Assembly (NCBI RefSeq): GCF_017115025.1
Contig: NZ_JABXKM010000340.1
Coordinates: forward strand, 21,934-85,933
Direction: 5' to 3'
Source of the DNA: Nostoc sp. NOS(2021)
Lineage (GTDB): Bacteria; Cyanobacteriota; Cyanobacteriia; Cyanobacteriales; Nostocaceae
Length of the DNA: 64,000 bases
The position numbers and the translations under genes were made by a program. Below, one piece after another: positions 9,088 through 17,575 of the stretch; the stretch's first letter is position 1, and every line of letters begins with the position of its first letter. The notes beneath the pieces were generated by a model that was not told where the DNA came from, ran no database searches, and worked only from the letters and a program-made list of their open reading frames with translations.

Positions 9088-10185
9088 ATGGGATGGTATT
9101 ACGACGGTAGAGGGGGAGCAACGCGAGCCACAAGAGCAAGCAATTTAGCAGCCCGACGATTAGGCCATGACATTATAAAGGGTCTGCGTCACCTAGAGAA
9201 AGTTCAACATCAACGGGAAGCAGAGCAACGTCGCCAGGAACGACAATCTGCAATTAAGATGAGAGAACTTGCAAAAGAGGCAAAGCTGAGAGCAAAAATG
9301 CAAGAATTGGAACTCGCTGCATACGAAGTGCAAGTTTACGATAACCGTATAGATTGCCTTTTGTCAGTCCATAAAGAGTGTGGTGAACAATGGGAATGGT
9401 CTTTAATCCGTGATTCCCAACCACCAGTAAAGCCTGAGAAATTAAATGATAATGAACGTGCTGCTAAACTTAAGTTATCTCAATTTAAGGCTACGCTTTG
9501 TGACAAGTTATTTAGACGTGTGAGAGCCAAGCAATCAGCCTTAGAGAAAGCAGTAAACGAAAGCAAAAAAACAGATATATTAAATTACCAAAATGCACTT
9601 TCAGAATATACTGAAGATTATAAAAATTGGCAAAGTCTAGTTGATTTATCAAAACAGATTATTGCCGGGGATATCGAAGCATATACCGATGTAATTGATA
9701 TGGAGAGACCATTTGATGATATCAGCGAATTGGGAAGTCTGATTGAATTCGATCTTCTTGACAAATTTATTATGGGTGTTACAGTTCACGTTAATAGTGA
9801 AAAAGCTATTCCTTCAGAAATAAAAATTTTAAGCAAAACAGGTAAACTCTCAAGTAAACAAATGCCAAAAACAAAATTTTATGAGATATATCAAGATTAT
9901 GTTTGCGGTTGTATATTACGCATAGCTAGAGAATTATTTGCACTTTTACCAGTTCAGACAGTTTTAATCACAAGCATAGGTGAATTGTTTGATTCTCAAA
10001 CAGGCCATATACAGCAAGAACCAATTTTATCAATTGTAATTTCTAGAAATATTCTGGAAAATCTTAATTTTGATACACTTGATCCGTCAGATTCAATGTC
10101 TAATTTCCTGTGTAGAATGAAATTCCAAAAAACAAGAGGCTTTGCTCCAATACAGATAATACAGCTATCAGATTTGAATAATTAA
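9088..10185 (+). CDS. Hypothetical coiled-coil protein
   Basis: 365 residues from the ATG at 9088, which has GAAAGGA about nine bases upstream; the in-frame ATG at 9079 overlaps that signal and is less likely. Family not recognised. The N-terminus is Gly/Arg-rich (MGWYYDGRGGATRATRAS). Then a highly charged helical region (about 35-95, KVQHQREAEQRRQERQSAIKMR) likely forms a coiled coil. The C-terminal half is mixed alpha/beta with a hydrophobic segment near ARELFALLPVQTVLIT. The gene is AT-richer than the pilus genes and sits among toxin-antitoxin-like genes, suggesting accessory DNA. Confidence 0.65.
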   Translation: MGWYYDGRGGATRATRASNLAARRLGHDIIKGLRHLEKVQHQREAEQRRQERQSAIKMRELAKEAKLRAKMQELELAAYEVQVYDNRIDCLLSVHKECGEQWEWSLIRDSQPPVKPEKLNDNERAAKLKLSQFKATLCDKLFRRVRAKQSALEKAVNESKKTDILNYQNALSEYTEDYKNWQSLVDLSKQIIAGDIEAYTDVIDMERPFDDISELGSLIEFDLLDKFIMGVTVHVNSEKAIPSEIKILSKTGKLSSKQMPKTKFYEIYQDYVCGCILRIARELFALLPVQTVLITSIGELFDSQTGHIQQEPILSIVISRNILENLNFDTLDPSDSMSNFLCRMKFQKTRGFAPIQIIQLSDLNN

Positions 10186-10301
10186 GTAATTACGATGGGC
10201 TACCCTGACGCACATAAATATAGAGAATCTAGCGATCGCTTATTGTATATTGTAGTTTTGAGAGCGATACCAAGATAGATATAAAAATAAAAAGCAAAAT
10301 A

Positions 10302-10556
10302 ATGCTAAAAACATTCAGAGCTTGGTTGAAAGGAAGTCGTTTAGAGTGGATTGATCATGTACCTACATTGGAAGAGGAACAAATCCCAGTTCATGTTACA
10401 TTCCTGGAAAATGAATCAGTTATAGATAAACAAGCACGGGGACGAAGAATGGCTGAAATATTAGAAAAACTTCCTGTGAGTCAAGCTTTGACTGATATTG
10501 AACCAGTTATTTGGCAGCAAGAAACCCGTCAAGACCTCCAACTTTCACCATATTAA
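10302..10556 (+). CDS. Small antitoxin-like hypothetical protein
   Basis: 84 residues. The pattern MLKTFRAWLKGSRLEWIDHVP...VHVTFLENE...RRMAEILEKL resembles small cyanobacterial proteins often annotated as prevent-host-death or antitoxin-like partners of PIN toxins. No toxin gene follows it within the next 180 bases. It lies 117 bases after the coiled-coil gene and 188 bases before mazE in the same direction. The function is unproven. Confidence 0.55.
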   Translation: MLKTFRAWLKGSRLEWIDHVPTLEEEQIPVHVTFLENESVIDKQARGRRMAEILEKLPVSQALTDIEPVIWQQETRQDLQLSPY

Positions 10557-10686
10557 CAACTGTGATTTTTCACAAATGATTTAGGATTGCTATAGAAGCT
10601 AAAATTTGTTTGTGCGATCGCCTGTTGTAGTGTATAGAGCGATGTCTAAGTATCGCATTAAAAATTATTGAAAAATTGAACGTTTG

Positions 10687-10743
10687 TTGACAAAATCCTT
10701 CTTAGTAATCACAATGTAATTACAATAAAGGAAAATTATCCTT
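10687..10743 (+). promoter_or_regulatory. mazEF leader: TTGACA box, palindrome and RBS hairpin
   Basis: TTGACA at 10687-10692 could serve as a -35 box, with CACAAT at 10710-10715 as a possible -10 (17-base spacer). The perfect 10-base palindrome TGTAATTACA (10715-10724) is a candidate operator for MazE autorepression. AAGGA (10728-10732) is the ribosome-binding site and can pair with TCCTT (10739-10743) just before the ATG. All of this is inferred from pattern alone. Confidence 0.4.
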
Positions 10744-11004
10744 ATGGGAACAGCAATTAGAACCCGTATTGTTAAAATCGGGAACTCTCAAGGTATCCGC
10801 ATTCCTAAACTTCTGCTGGAACAAAGTGGTATTGGTGAAGAGGTGGAAATTGAAATTCAAGATTGTTACCTAATTGTCCGTGCTGCCTCTAAATCGCGTC
10901 AGGGGTGGGAGGAAGCATTTGCAACAATGGCGAAACAACACGACGATGCACTGCTCGATGATGCCGTAACTACAGAGTGGGAGCATCTAGAGTGGGAGTG
11001 GTAG
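10744..11004 (+). CDS. mazE: MazE-type antitoxin (AbrB/SpoVT swapped-hairpin fold)
   Basis: 86 residues. The N-terminal half is a MazE/AbrB DNA-binding beta-barrel (TRIVKIGNSQGIRIPKLLLEQSGIGEEVEIEIQD). The C-terminal tail is acidic and Trp-rich (HDDALLDDAVTTEWEHLEWEW), the flexible region that inhibits MazF. It overlaps the start of the following mazF gene, as in typical type II toxin-antitoxin operons, and probably represses its own promoter through the palindrome upstream. Confidence 0.92.
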   Translation: MGTAIRTRIVKIGNSQGIRIPKLLLEQSGIGEEVEIEIQDCYLIVRAASKSRQGWEEAFATMAKQHDDALLDDAVTTEWEHLEWEW

Positions 11005-11321
11005 TCAATCGATTTGATGTGTTTTTGGTTAATCTCGACCCAACGATTGGCAGTGAGATTCAGAAGACAAGACCCTGTGTAGTAATTTCACCAGATGAGA
11101 TGAACAAATATATTGCCACGGTCATTGTTGCTCCGATGACAACTAAAGGACAGTCTTATCCGACTCGTGTTGCTTGTCAGTTTCAGGGCAAGGATGGGCA
11201 AATAGTTCTCGATCAAATTCGTACAGTTAACAAAACTCGATTAGTCAAAAAGCTAGGTCAGATTGACTCTGATCAACAAAAAGCAGTTTTAGATACCTTG
11301 GCTGAAATGTTTGCTGAATAA
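10998..11321 (+). CDS. mazF: MazF/PemK-type mRNA endoribonuclease toxin
   Basis: About 107 residues. Clear MazF fold: RFDVFLVNLDPTIGSEIQKTRPCVVISPDEMN, the VIVAPMTTK strand, and GQIVLDQIRTVNKTRLVKKLG. The family cleaves mRNA at specific short sequences. The start is uncertain: GTG codons at 10977, 10992 and 10998 are in frame, and GTG 10998 gives the family-typical MVVNRFDV start overlapping the mazE stop. The protein looks intact and presumably active, held in check by MazE. Confidence 0.92.
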   Translation: MVVNRFDVFLVNLDPTIGSEIQKTRPCVVISPDEMNKYIATVIVAPMTTKGQSYPTRVACQFQGKDGQIVLDQIRTVNKTRLVKKLGQIDSDQQKAVLDTLAEMFAE

Positions 11322-11806
11322 TGTGCTTAACAATCACATACACCGGATAGTTATGAAAGATTAGTTGTGACGCAGAGGTTACTTACCACCGCGTACTCAA
11401 AAGGTATAGAGCAGCTAGTGCTACATCCAACCTAATTAGCAATCCTTGCTACAATAAGCTAAATCTAATGGTAATGATGAAGTTTTTCAATAGATTTTAT
11501 ATTTTTATGAATTGTCTTGCTGGCTAGACTACGCCCTAATGCTTGTTTTTAGGACTTTTGCAGCTTACTTAGCAACCTCAGTTGTTACCTTGACTAATCG
11601 ATGAGGTTAAGAGAGACTAACTACATACTGATGTATATGCTTATAAAATTAATAATTTTTGTAAAGATTCTGAGATATATATGTTGAAAGATGGAACATT
11701 AGTTAACAAATGTTTTGAGCTAAGTAAAAATGTTCCTACGGCTATATTTATAGCCTTCTGCTAAGGCAGTACAATTCAAGCGTACTTATCGTGGTTGGCC
11801 AAGAGC
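11322..11806. other. Intergenic region with no recognised gene
   Basis: 485 bases of AT-rich sequence between mazF and the DUF2997 gene. I see no ORF worth calling and no repeat shared with the rest of the window. The promoter of the DUF2997-ycf35-ferredoxin operon presumably lies at its right end. Confidence 0.5.
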
Positions 11807-12016
11807 ATGGAGACATTAGAGTTCATAATCTATCCAGACGGTCGGGTACAAGAAAAAGTCACTGGCATTGTGGGTGCTTCTTGCGCTGAGGTTACAGCAG
11901 CAATAGAGGCACAGCTGGGGCAAGTACTTAATCATGAGCCAACCTCAGAGTATTTCGCCGCTAAGGTGCAGCAATCTAATGTGGCGAGTACACACACCAC
12001 TTACAGCGATTGGTAA
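11807..12016 (+). CDS. DUF2997 family protein
   Basis: 69 residues from the ATG at 11807 (METLEFIIYPDGRVQEKVTGIVGASC), matching the short DUF2997 family; an upstream TTG in frame is less likely. It is the first gene of a compact DUF2997-ycf35-ferredoxin operon seen widely in cyanobacteria. The conserved Cys in GASCAEVT is typical. Function unknown. Confidence 0.85.
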   Translation: METLEFIIYPDGRVQEKVTGIVGASCAEVTAAIEAQLGQVLNHEPTSEYFAAKVQQSNVASTHTTYSDW

Positions 12017-12055
12017 GTTTTCAGAGTAGTTTAGTGTTATTAAATCAAAACCACC

Positions 12056-12442
12056 ATGTCACACTTTAGCCAAATTAAGACTCAAATCCGTAACCTTGAT
12101 TCTTTGAAAGATGCTTTGACTGAATTGGGCGTAGACTGGAAACCAGGGCCACGGGAAGTACGTGGCTATCGCGGTCAAACCCATCCTGCGGAAGTTAGTA
12201 TTGAGCAGGAAAATGGCTACGATATCGGCTTTAGATGGAATGGCAAGGAATATGAACTGGTGGCTGACTTGCAATATTGGCAGCAAGACCTGTCTGTAGA
12301 TGGATTTTTGCGTCAGGTAACACAGCGCTATGCTTATCAAACTGTTGTGAAGGAAACTGCTCGTGTTGGTTTTCAAGTCTCTGAACAACAAAAAAATGAA
12401 GATGGTTCAATTCGCCTGGTAGTACAACGCTGGAGTGCGTAA
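12056..12442 (+). CDS. ycf35: Ycf35 / DUF1257 protein
   Basis: 128 residues. MSHFSQIKTQIRNLDSLKDALTELG is the Ycf35 signature, found in cyanobacteria and some algal plastids. The body is compact alpha/beta with DIGFRWNGKEYELVADLQYW, and no membrane segment. Its stop overlaps the ferredoxin start by one base (TAATG), implying translational coupling. The biochemical role is not established. Confidence 0.92.
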   Translation: MSHFSQIKTQIRNLDSLKDALTELGVDWKPGPREVRGYRGQTHPAEVSIEQENGYDIGFRWNGKEYELVADLQYWQQDLSVDGFLRQVTQRYAYQTVVKETARVGFQVSEQQKNEDGSIRLVVQRWSA

Positions 12443-12903
12443 TGGCTGATTTTTTGCCGTCGCCGGAAGAACAAGAAGATAATCGTTCGGGTTTGGAACC
12501 AGAATTAGGGGGTTTTTTACGGGATGCCCCAGAACGTTCTGGTTTAGAACCGGAATTGGGCGGTGTGCTGCGCCAAAATGGTGTTTATGTTGACGAACTC
12601 ACCTGTATTGGTTGTAAGCACTGCGCTCATGTTGCGCGTAACACCTTTTACATTGAACCAGATTACGGGCGATCGCGCGTGGTTCGGCAAGATGGGGACG
12701 GTGAGGAAATTATCCAAGAAGCAATTGACACTTGTCCAGTTGATTGCATTCACTGGGTTGATTACACTGAACTGAAAAAGTTAGAAGAAGAGCGCAAATA
12801 TCAGGTAATTCCTGTAGTGGGTTATCCGGTAGAACATGCAGTGGCTGCTAGCGAACGTCGGCGTAAAAAGCAAAAGTTAAAGACCAAAAAATCCCGTTAT
12901 TAA
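12442..12903 (+). CDS. [4Fe-4S] ferredoxin of the ycf35 operon
   Basis: 153 residues. A ferredoxin core carries Cys55, Cys58 and Cys61 (CIGCKHC) and Cys98 (TCPVDC), enough for one [4Fe-4S] cluster; Cys102 is extra. The N-terminal extension contains a tandem duplication: RSGLEPELGGFLR and RSGLEPELGGVLR, 17 residues apart. The C-terminal tail is strongly basic (RRRKKQKLKTKKSRY), suggesting docking to an acidic partner or nucleic acid. It is cotranscribed with ycf35 and followed by a strong terminator. Confidence 0.88.
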   Translation: MADFLPSPEEQEDNRSGLEPELGGFLRDAPERSGLEPELGGVLRQNGVYVDELTCIGCKHCAHVARNTFYIEPDYGRSRVVRQDGDGEEIIQEAIDTCPVDCIHWVDYTELKKLEEERKYQVIPVVGYPVEHAVAASERRRKKQKLKTKKSRY

Positions 12904-12928
12904 GATAAAAACGTTAAATCAATATAAT

Positions 12929-12960
12929 AAAGGACTGGTATATCCAGTCCTTTTGTTTTT
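12929..12960 (+). terminator. Rho-independent terminator of the ferredoxin operon
   Basis: A perfect 10-bp stem, AAAGGACTGG (12929-12938) with CCAGTCCTTT (12944-12953), and a 5-base loop, followed by a T-rich run. It lies 26 bases after the ferredoxin stop. Confidence 0.88.
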
Positions 12961-13347
12961 CGTCATATAGGAATCCGGTTTGATTCCTGAATTTACTTGC
13001 GTGGACAGGAAACAGGGAAGAGGGGACAGGGAACAGAAAAAAAGGGATAGATACGTACTGAGTCTTGTTCAAAAATTAAATAGGAGTCCTATATCTATAT
13101 ATAGTTAATTTGTGATGCAGGGGTAATTATTAATTTTGTTAGCGCAGCGTAAAGCCTTCTCTTCTCCGTTGGCGCTAGCCTCTCCCAATGTGAGAAGGGG
13201 AGACGCACTCGCGTTCGAGTGGTATCAATAGTAAGACCAGTTTGGTAACTGGACTCCAAAAGGCAAGCTCAAGAGCAATTGGAGTAAATAGAAACTGGCA
13301 CAATATTTGTACCAGTTTTACAAGTGGTATCAAACGGATTAGTTTAT
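12961..13347. other. Intergenic region with dispersed repeats
   Basis: 387 bases between convergent genes. It holds a GGGACAGGGAACAG-type short repeat (about 13015-13045), and a repeat reading GTTGGCGCTAGCCTCTCCC with AGAAGGGGAGACGC (about 13165-13210), both of the dispersed palindromic kind common in Nostocales. No gene seen. Confidence 0.5.
13291..13321 (-). terminator. Candidate terminator of the DUF4335 gene
   Basis: AACTGGCAC (13293-13301) pairs with GTACCAGTT (13309-13317), one mismatch and a 7-base loop, 27 bases beyond the DUF4335 stop. The T-tract on the minus strand is short, so efficiency is uncertain. Confidence 0.4.
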
Positions 13348-14961
13348 TTATTCATCTGGAAAAGTCTGTACCTTGCCATCAGGACTGAGAACAACTCGAA
13401 TTCTGACATTTTGTCCGCGTTTATTGGCGGAAACAAAAGGTTTACCAACTTCAGGCATCCCAGCGCTATCAACGAATTCTCTTGCTGCCTTATTAAGGGG
13501 AAAAATTCGTTCCACTGTGCCGTCAACACTGACTATCAAACTGTACTCTAATGTTTGTGCTAGTCCAGTGGGTGGTTGCCAACGCTTTATTAGGTATTCT
13601 CTAGCTTCTGCTACTTGAGGTGTATCAAATAATGTGCCAGTAGCTACTTCTGTGGATGTCGGGGTTTTGCGTCCGTCTCCTAATTGATCGATAAATGGAT
13701 TATTATCGGCAGTTCTAGAGGAGGGAAGTTGTGAAGCAGGTTTCTCTCCAGGAGAAGGTGGCTGTAAGGAATTGATTCTTTCCTCTAGCTGCTGTTGTGA
13801 GTTTAGTGGGGAGGGTTGGGTAAGGGTATTACTAACACTATTATTGGGTATAGTGCCAAGAGACGGCGGGACTGCTGAGATATTAGTTGGTAAGCTGCTT
13901 GTGGTAGAAGATAGCCTGGGTGGTAAATTCCGCCGCTGAGGCAGAGCATCAGCTTGCGGACTTAACCCTGTAGGGTTCTGTCCAAGATTTGGTAATATGG
14001 CAATTTCCTGACCTGGGATTTTGCTGGATGGTGCTGCGATCGCTCGATTGGTGCGAAGGGTTGCAGTCGTTCCCTGAGGTATTGTCAGTGAATTATTTGG
14101 AAATAGAGGTGGCGGTGTAGAGAAACTGGAACTAGGGGCTGTTAGAGGTGCTTGGGGTAAACTGGATGTGGGAAGTGGAGGGGTGGAACCTAGCAAATTA
14201 TCTGATGGAGTGCTGAGTCCAGGTTCAGGCGTGGGAAAGTTTAGCGAGGATGAAGGTTGTAAAGCCTCCTTTACCGCTGCTGGATCTGCTGTTTTGGCTG
14301 TCTGCTGTTGCTTTTCCCTAATGTTGTTAGCATATTGCCAAGTAACTGGTAAAAAACCTACACCTAATACTAATACTGCGGCAACAGGCGCCCAAGCAGG
14401 GAACCTTAGACTCGAACTCGTGCTGTTGAGAGTTGGGAGTGCCATAACATCAGTCGAGTATTCATCTAAAGCACTTGCCAAATCAAATAGTTGCAGCAGA
14501 CTGAGTTGAATTATGGGGCCAGATGAGTGATTGGCGAGAGAACCGAGAAATAAGTTGTGAGTTAAATAGCTACTTGGTTCTAAGTGGATATTTGCCCCGG
14601 AAATCTGGGTACTAAAGGAATTTAATGTTTTTATTGAAGACTTTAATTCCGGCTCATCCAGTGCTGTGCTTGAGTCCTGGGTACCGGAGAAACTGACCCA
14701 AAAGCTTTCTGGAGACTGTTGGAGGAATTGCTGTACGTAGCTTGTGACTGCATCACATAAGGCTTCGAGTTGATCGCGATCGCCCCGAATTGGAACTCTG
14801 TTTTCTTCTGGTAGTCGGGGATCATCAAAACGTAGCTCAAAGCTTAGGTGTTTGAGGACAGTTTTCCCCATCCAACGAGACAGAGGTGAGCTTTGCGCGA
14901 AGACTTCTAGCGTGCAAGTTGGAGGTGTGTAGCAACGAATGACAGAATTTGATAGAGGCAT
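13348..14961 (-). CDS. DUF4335 domain protein
   Basis: 537 residues. The N-terminal 170 residues form the conserved DUF4335 region (CTLEVFAQSSPLSRW...LSFELRFDDPRL). One transmembrane helix follows (about 188-208, FPAWAPVAAVLVLGVGFLPVTW). Then comes a long Pro/Ser/Gln-rich linker (about 225-425) and a compact C-terminal domain (EYSLIVSVDGTVERIFPLNKAAREF) ending near FPDE. The layout suggests a cytoplasmic head and an extracytoplasmic or linker-tethered tail. It is paired with the DUF3038 gene upstream, a conserved cyanobacterial arrangement of unknown role. Confidence 0.85.
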   Translation of the reverse strand: MPLSNSVIRCYTPPTCTLEVFAQSSPLSRWMGKTVLKHLSFELRFDDPRLPEENRVPIRGDRDQLEALCDAVTSYVQQFLQQSPESFWVSFSGTQDSSTALDEPELKSSIKTLNSFSTQISGANIHLEPSSYLTHNLFLGSLANHSSGPIIQLSLLQLFDLASALDEYSTDVMALPTLNSTSSSLRFPAWAPVAAVLVLGVGFLPVTWQYANNIREKQQQTAKTADPAAVKEALQPSSSLNFPTPEPGLSTPSDNLLGSTPPLPTSSLPQAPLTAPSSSFSTPPPLFPNNSLTIPQGTTATLRTNRAIAAPSSKIPGQEIAILPNLGQNPTGLSPQADALPQRRNLPPRLSSTTSSLPTNISAVPPSLGTIPNNSVSNTLTQPSPLNSQQQLEERINSLQPPSPGEKPASQLPSSRTADNNPFIDQLGDGRKTPTSTEVATGTLFDTPQVAEAREYLIKRWQPPTGLAQTLEYSLIVSVDGTVERIFPLNKAAREFVDSAGMPEVGKPFVSANKRGQNVRIRVVLSPDGKVQTFPDE

Positions 14962-15174
14962 GGCAGGAACTGCGAGGAAGACTATTTGGGATTTTGCAAA
15001 AAGTTGAGCGAGTTGCTTGCAAAGAAAAGTTGAAACGGCGGATTCCTGTACTCAGAACTTTGTCAGGTTCCTTGTGTAGTGCATCGCCCAAGAGCTAACG
15101 ACCATCAAAAGGGAATCCTTACCTAGCAAACAAATCACAAGCGAATTTTGGTTGAGGAATTTCAAATCTAAAAT

Positions 15175-15780
15175 TTAAAATTTTGTTGAACGGTCTATAA
15201 GTGCTAGCCAGAGACGGCGATGCCCACCAGGAGCACTGTAAAAAAGTAAATCTACAAGCAGTTTTAGTGCCAGGTTGGTTAGTAAATCCGTTGAGATTTG
15301 CTCGTCCTCTTCCATCCGCTCTTGGTAGGTGTTGCAAAAAGCATCAATATAGTCTCCAAGTAAAGCAGCCTGGTGAGGTTCCCGGTTATTTTCTGCCATT
15401 TGTTCCAACAGGCCGACAGCGCGGCGAATCAATTCCTGGTGCTGTTTGGCTAGGTAGCAGATGATCAGAACAAGCGATCGCGCTTCTTCGACATCTAGCT
15501 TTTTTCGCCCTCCTTGACCTTTGCGTAGGGGATTTGATTGGCGCAGTCGCCATAAAGCTACGCGGTCTGGCACTCTTGACTCTAAATTCAGATCAGTTGC
15601 TGCCGAAAGCATTGCCTCTGAACCAATCCCAGTTAAGGTTTCTAGCGCCAACAGCACCAAGTCTAATTGGGTTTTGATATTATCCCATTGGACTGTGTTT
15701 GGGGCTGGAAGCTTGATTAAATCCTCCCACTGGGAATTTGGAGTGGCTGAGTTGGCGGCCGAGTGCATAACTTTTAGCAT
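15175..15780 (-). CDS. DUF3038 domain protein
   Basis: 201 residues, soluble and mostly helical. The DUF3038 pattern is visible (LDLVLLALETLTGIGSEAML and LVLIICYLAKQHQELIRRAV). An internal ATG at codon 5 is an alternative start. It precedes the DUF4335 gene in the same direction across a 213-base gap. The conserved pairing suggests joint action, but no function is known. Confidence 0.85.
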   Translation of the reverse strand: MLKVMHSAANSATPNSQWEDLIKLPAPNTVQWDNIKTQLDLVLLALETLTGIGSEAMLSAATDLNLESRVPDRVALWRLRQSNPLRKGQGGRKKLDVEEARSLVLIICYLAKQHQELIRRAVGLLEQMAENNREPHQAALLGDYIDAFCNTYQERMEEDEQISTDLLTNLALKLLVDLLFYSAPGGHRRLWLALIDRSTKF

Positions 15781-16514
15781 AGGTGATCAAGCTGATAGAG
15801 GATGTTGCTGTTACCCATTTTGAAACCAGACTCTCAAGCGTCAAGCTTGGTTTCCCATAGCTATGAGCCAGAGGCTTCAGCTAGCTTTTTTCTATGTGGT
15901 AAACAGCAGGTATCTTTGTCCTACTCTAGATGAAAATTTATTTTGGACAAAGTAGAAAATTATCTATTCGAGTTAAGGTTTACCCGACTTTCGCTGCTAG
16001 CTCCGTACAAGAGTATAAATAAACTATTGTTTTGAATGTTAACCGCTAATTATCGCTAACTAATTATGTAGAATACCTCCTAATTTGTCTGCGGTTTTAA
16101 ATTTTGAAATTTCTTGATGTTTATTACTTGCTCTTTATGTATACATAATTACTATACAAATCTTTTGCCTGTTTGCTAAAGACGCTTCTTGCTGCTGGAC
16201 ATCATCCCATCCCATTTTCCTTTGTGTGCAGCCTGTTATTTCAGCACAGACTGGGCAACATCAGGACGATTGATGCCTCTATGAAAATTTGATCAAGTCA
16301 GCGTTTGAAGATGTTGGGCGATTGCTTATACCAATTAAGTTGGTATTATAACTCTAATCGCAAACCACGCACATATCAGAACTCATTTATAGGAATCGTA
16401 AATTGTTTTTGAAAAAACCTCAGCAGTCTTGTAGGGTGTAGTTAGCGGAGCGTAACGCACCCTACGTGTATTTAAAAAATCAAATACTAGCCCTATATAA
16501 ACACTCTATAATCA
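15781..16514. other. Intergenic region, mostly featureless
   Basis: 734 bases between the DUF3038 start and the LRR gene stop. It is AT-rich with no ORF worth calling. A small palindromic repeat sits at 16431-16465 (GTAGGGTG ... CACCCTAC around GTTAGCGGAGCGTAACG), a dispersed element also seen in related form at 52825-52908. Confidence 0.5.
16431..16465. repeat. Dispersed palindromic repeat
   Basis: Perfect 8-base arms GTAGGGTG (16431-16438) and CACCCTAC (16458-16465) enclose GTTAGCGGAGCGTAACG-type sequence. Related to the arms GTAGGATGCGTTA / TAACGCACCCTAC at 52825-52908. Confidence 0.7.
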
Positions 16515-17408
16515 TTACCAGGCTATTTCTAATGGTAAGTTGAAGACACTTTCAGGAAGATAATTTAGAGGATTTCCATAGAGAAGTATACTGTTCTTAA
16601 GTCTAGATAAATTCCCAATACTATCTGGTAATCCGGTTAGCTGATTGTTTATAAGCTCTAACTTTTCTAACTTAGTCAGGGCACCTATACTCCCTGGTAA
16701 TTGAGTTAATTTATTGTCATTAATAATTAGTTCTCTAAGATTTCGCAATTCACCAATACTCTCTGGCAAAGAAGTTAAAAATCCCCTTTCAAGTATCATA
16801 ACTGTTAATTGGTGTAATTTGCCAATAGTATCTGGTAACTGATGTAATTTGGGATTGCGGCTGATTTCTAAATAATCTAAATTACTAAGATTGCCTATAG
16901 TGTTGGGTAGTGACTGTATAGCTGTAGATGTAATTATCAGTTCTTTCAAAGAACTAAGCTGTCCAATATTGTCAGGTAAATTCTCAAAATTAGCAAGCGG
17001 TCTCATTGATTCCATTAACTCTAACCGCCTAAGATTTTTGAGTTTACCAATAGTATTTGGTATTGCTTTCAAACGTGAACAATCAGCAATGTGTAACACT
17101 TGTAAATTGGTAAGATTACCGATATTTTCAGGTAGATATTCTAATTCATATAAATCATAAATCTGAAGTATTTTCAAGTTAGTTAGTTTTCCAATCGTTG
17201 TTGGTATTTGTTCAATTCCATAAACTATATTGAGTGATTTACTATAAATTGTTAATTCTTCTAGGCTTGATATATCGCCGATAGAATCAGGAATAACAGA
17301 ATCTCTATACTTATGAGAAAAACTCAAATCTAATCTCTTGACTTTGGCTCTAATGGCACTTTCAATTACTGCTTCAGCTTCTTGTAAAGTTTCTATTTCT
17401 ATATCCAT
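16515..17408 (-). CDS. Leucine-rich repeat protein
   Basis: 297 residues made almost entirely of about ten 23-24-residue leucine-rich repeats with the consensus LPxxIGxLxxLxxLxIxxN (for example LPENIGNLTNLQVLHIADC and LPGSIGALTKLEKLELINN). There is no signal peptide or membrane helix, so it is probably cytoplasmic and acts as a protein-binding scaffold. No kinase, GTPase (Roc) or TIR domain is attached. It stands alone, with intergenic gaps on both sides. Confidence 0.9.
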   Translation of the reverse strand: MDIEIETLQEAEAVIESAIRAKVKRLDLSFSHKYRDSVIPDSIGDISSLEELTIYSKSLNIVYGIEQIPTTIGKLTNLKILQIYDLYELEYLPENIGNLTNLQVLHIADCSRLKAIPNTIGKLKNLRRLELMESMRPLANFENLPDNIGQLSSLKELIITSTAIQSLPNTIGNLSNLDYLEISRNPKLHQLPDTIGKLHQLTVMILERGFLTSLPESIGELRNLRELIINDNKLTQLPGSIGALTKLEKLELINNQLTGLPDSIGNLSRLKNSILLYGNPLNYLPESVFNLPLEIAW

Positions 17409-17575
17409 ATAATTTATGATATATCTTATTTAATTAGAATATTAATTTCTGGTAATCATAGCTATGAGATAAAAGCCGTCAAGCGTTTAGTTTGATAAGA
17501 GCTAAATAGCCAAATATCACTATTTTTATACCACTACCCACAAGCTTTTTGAGTAGCCAGTTCTAACAATTTCAA

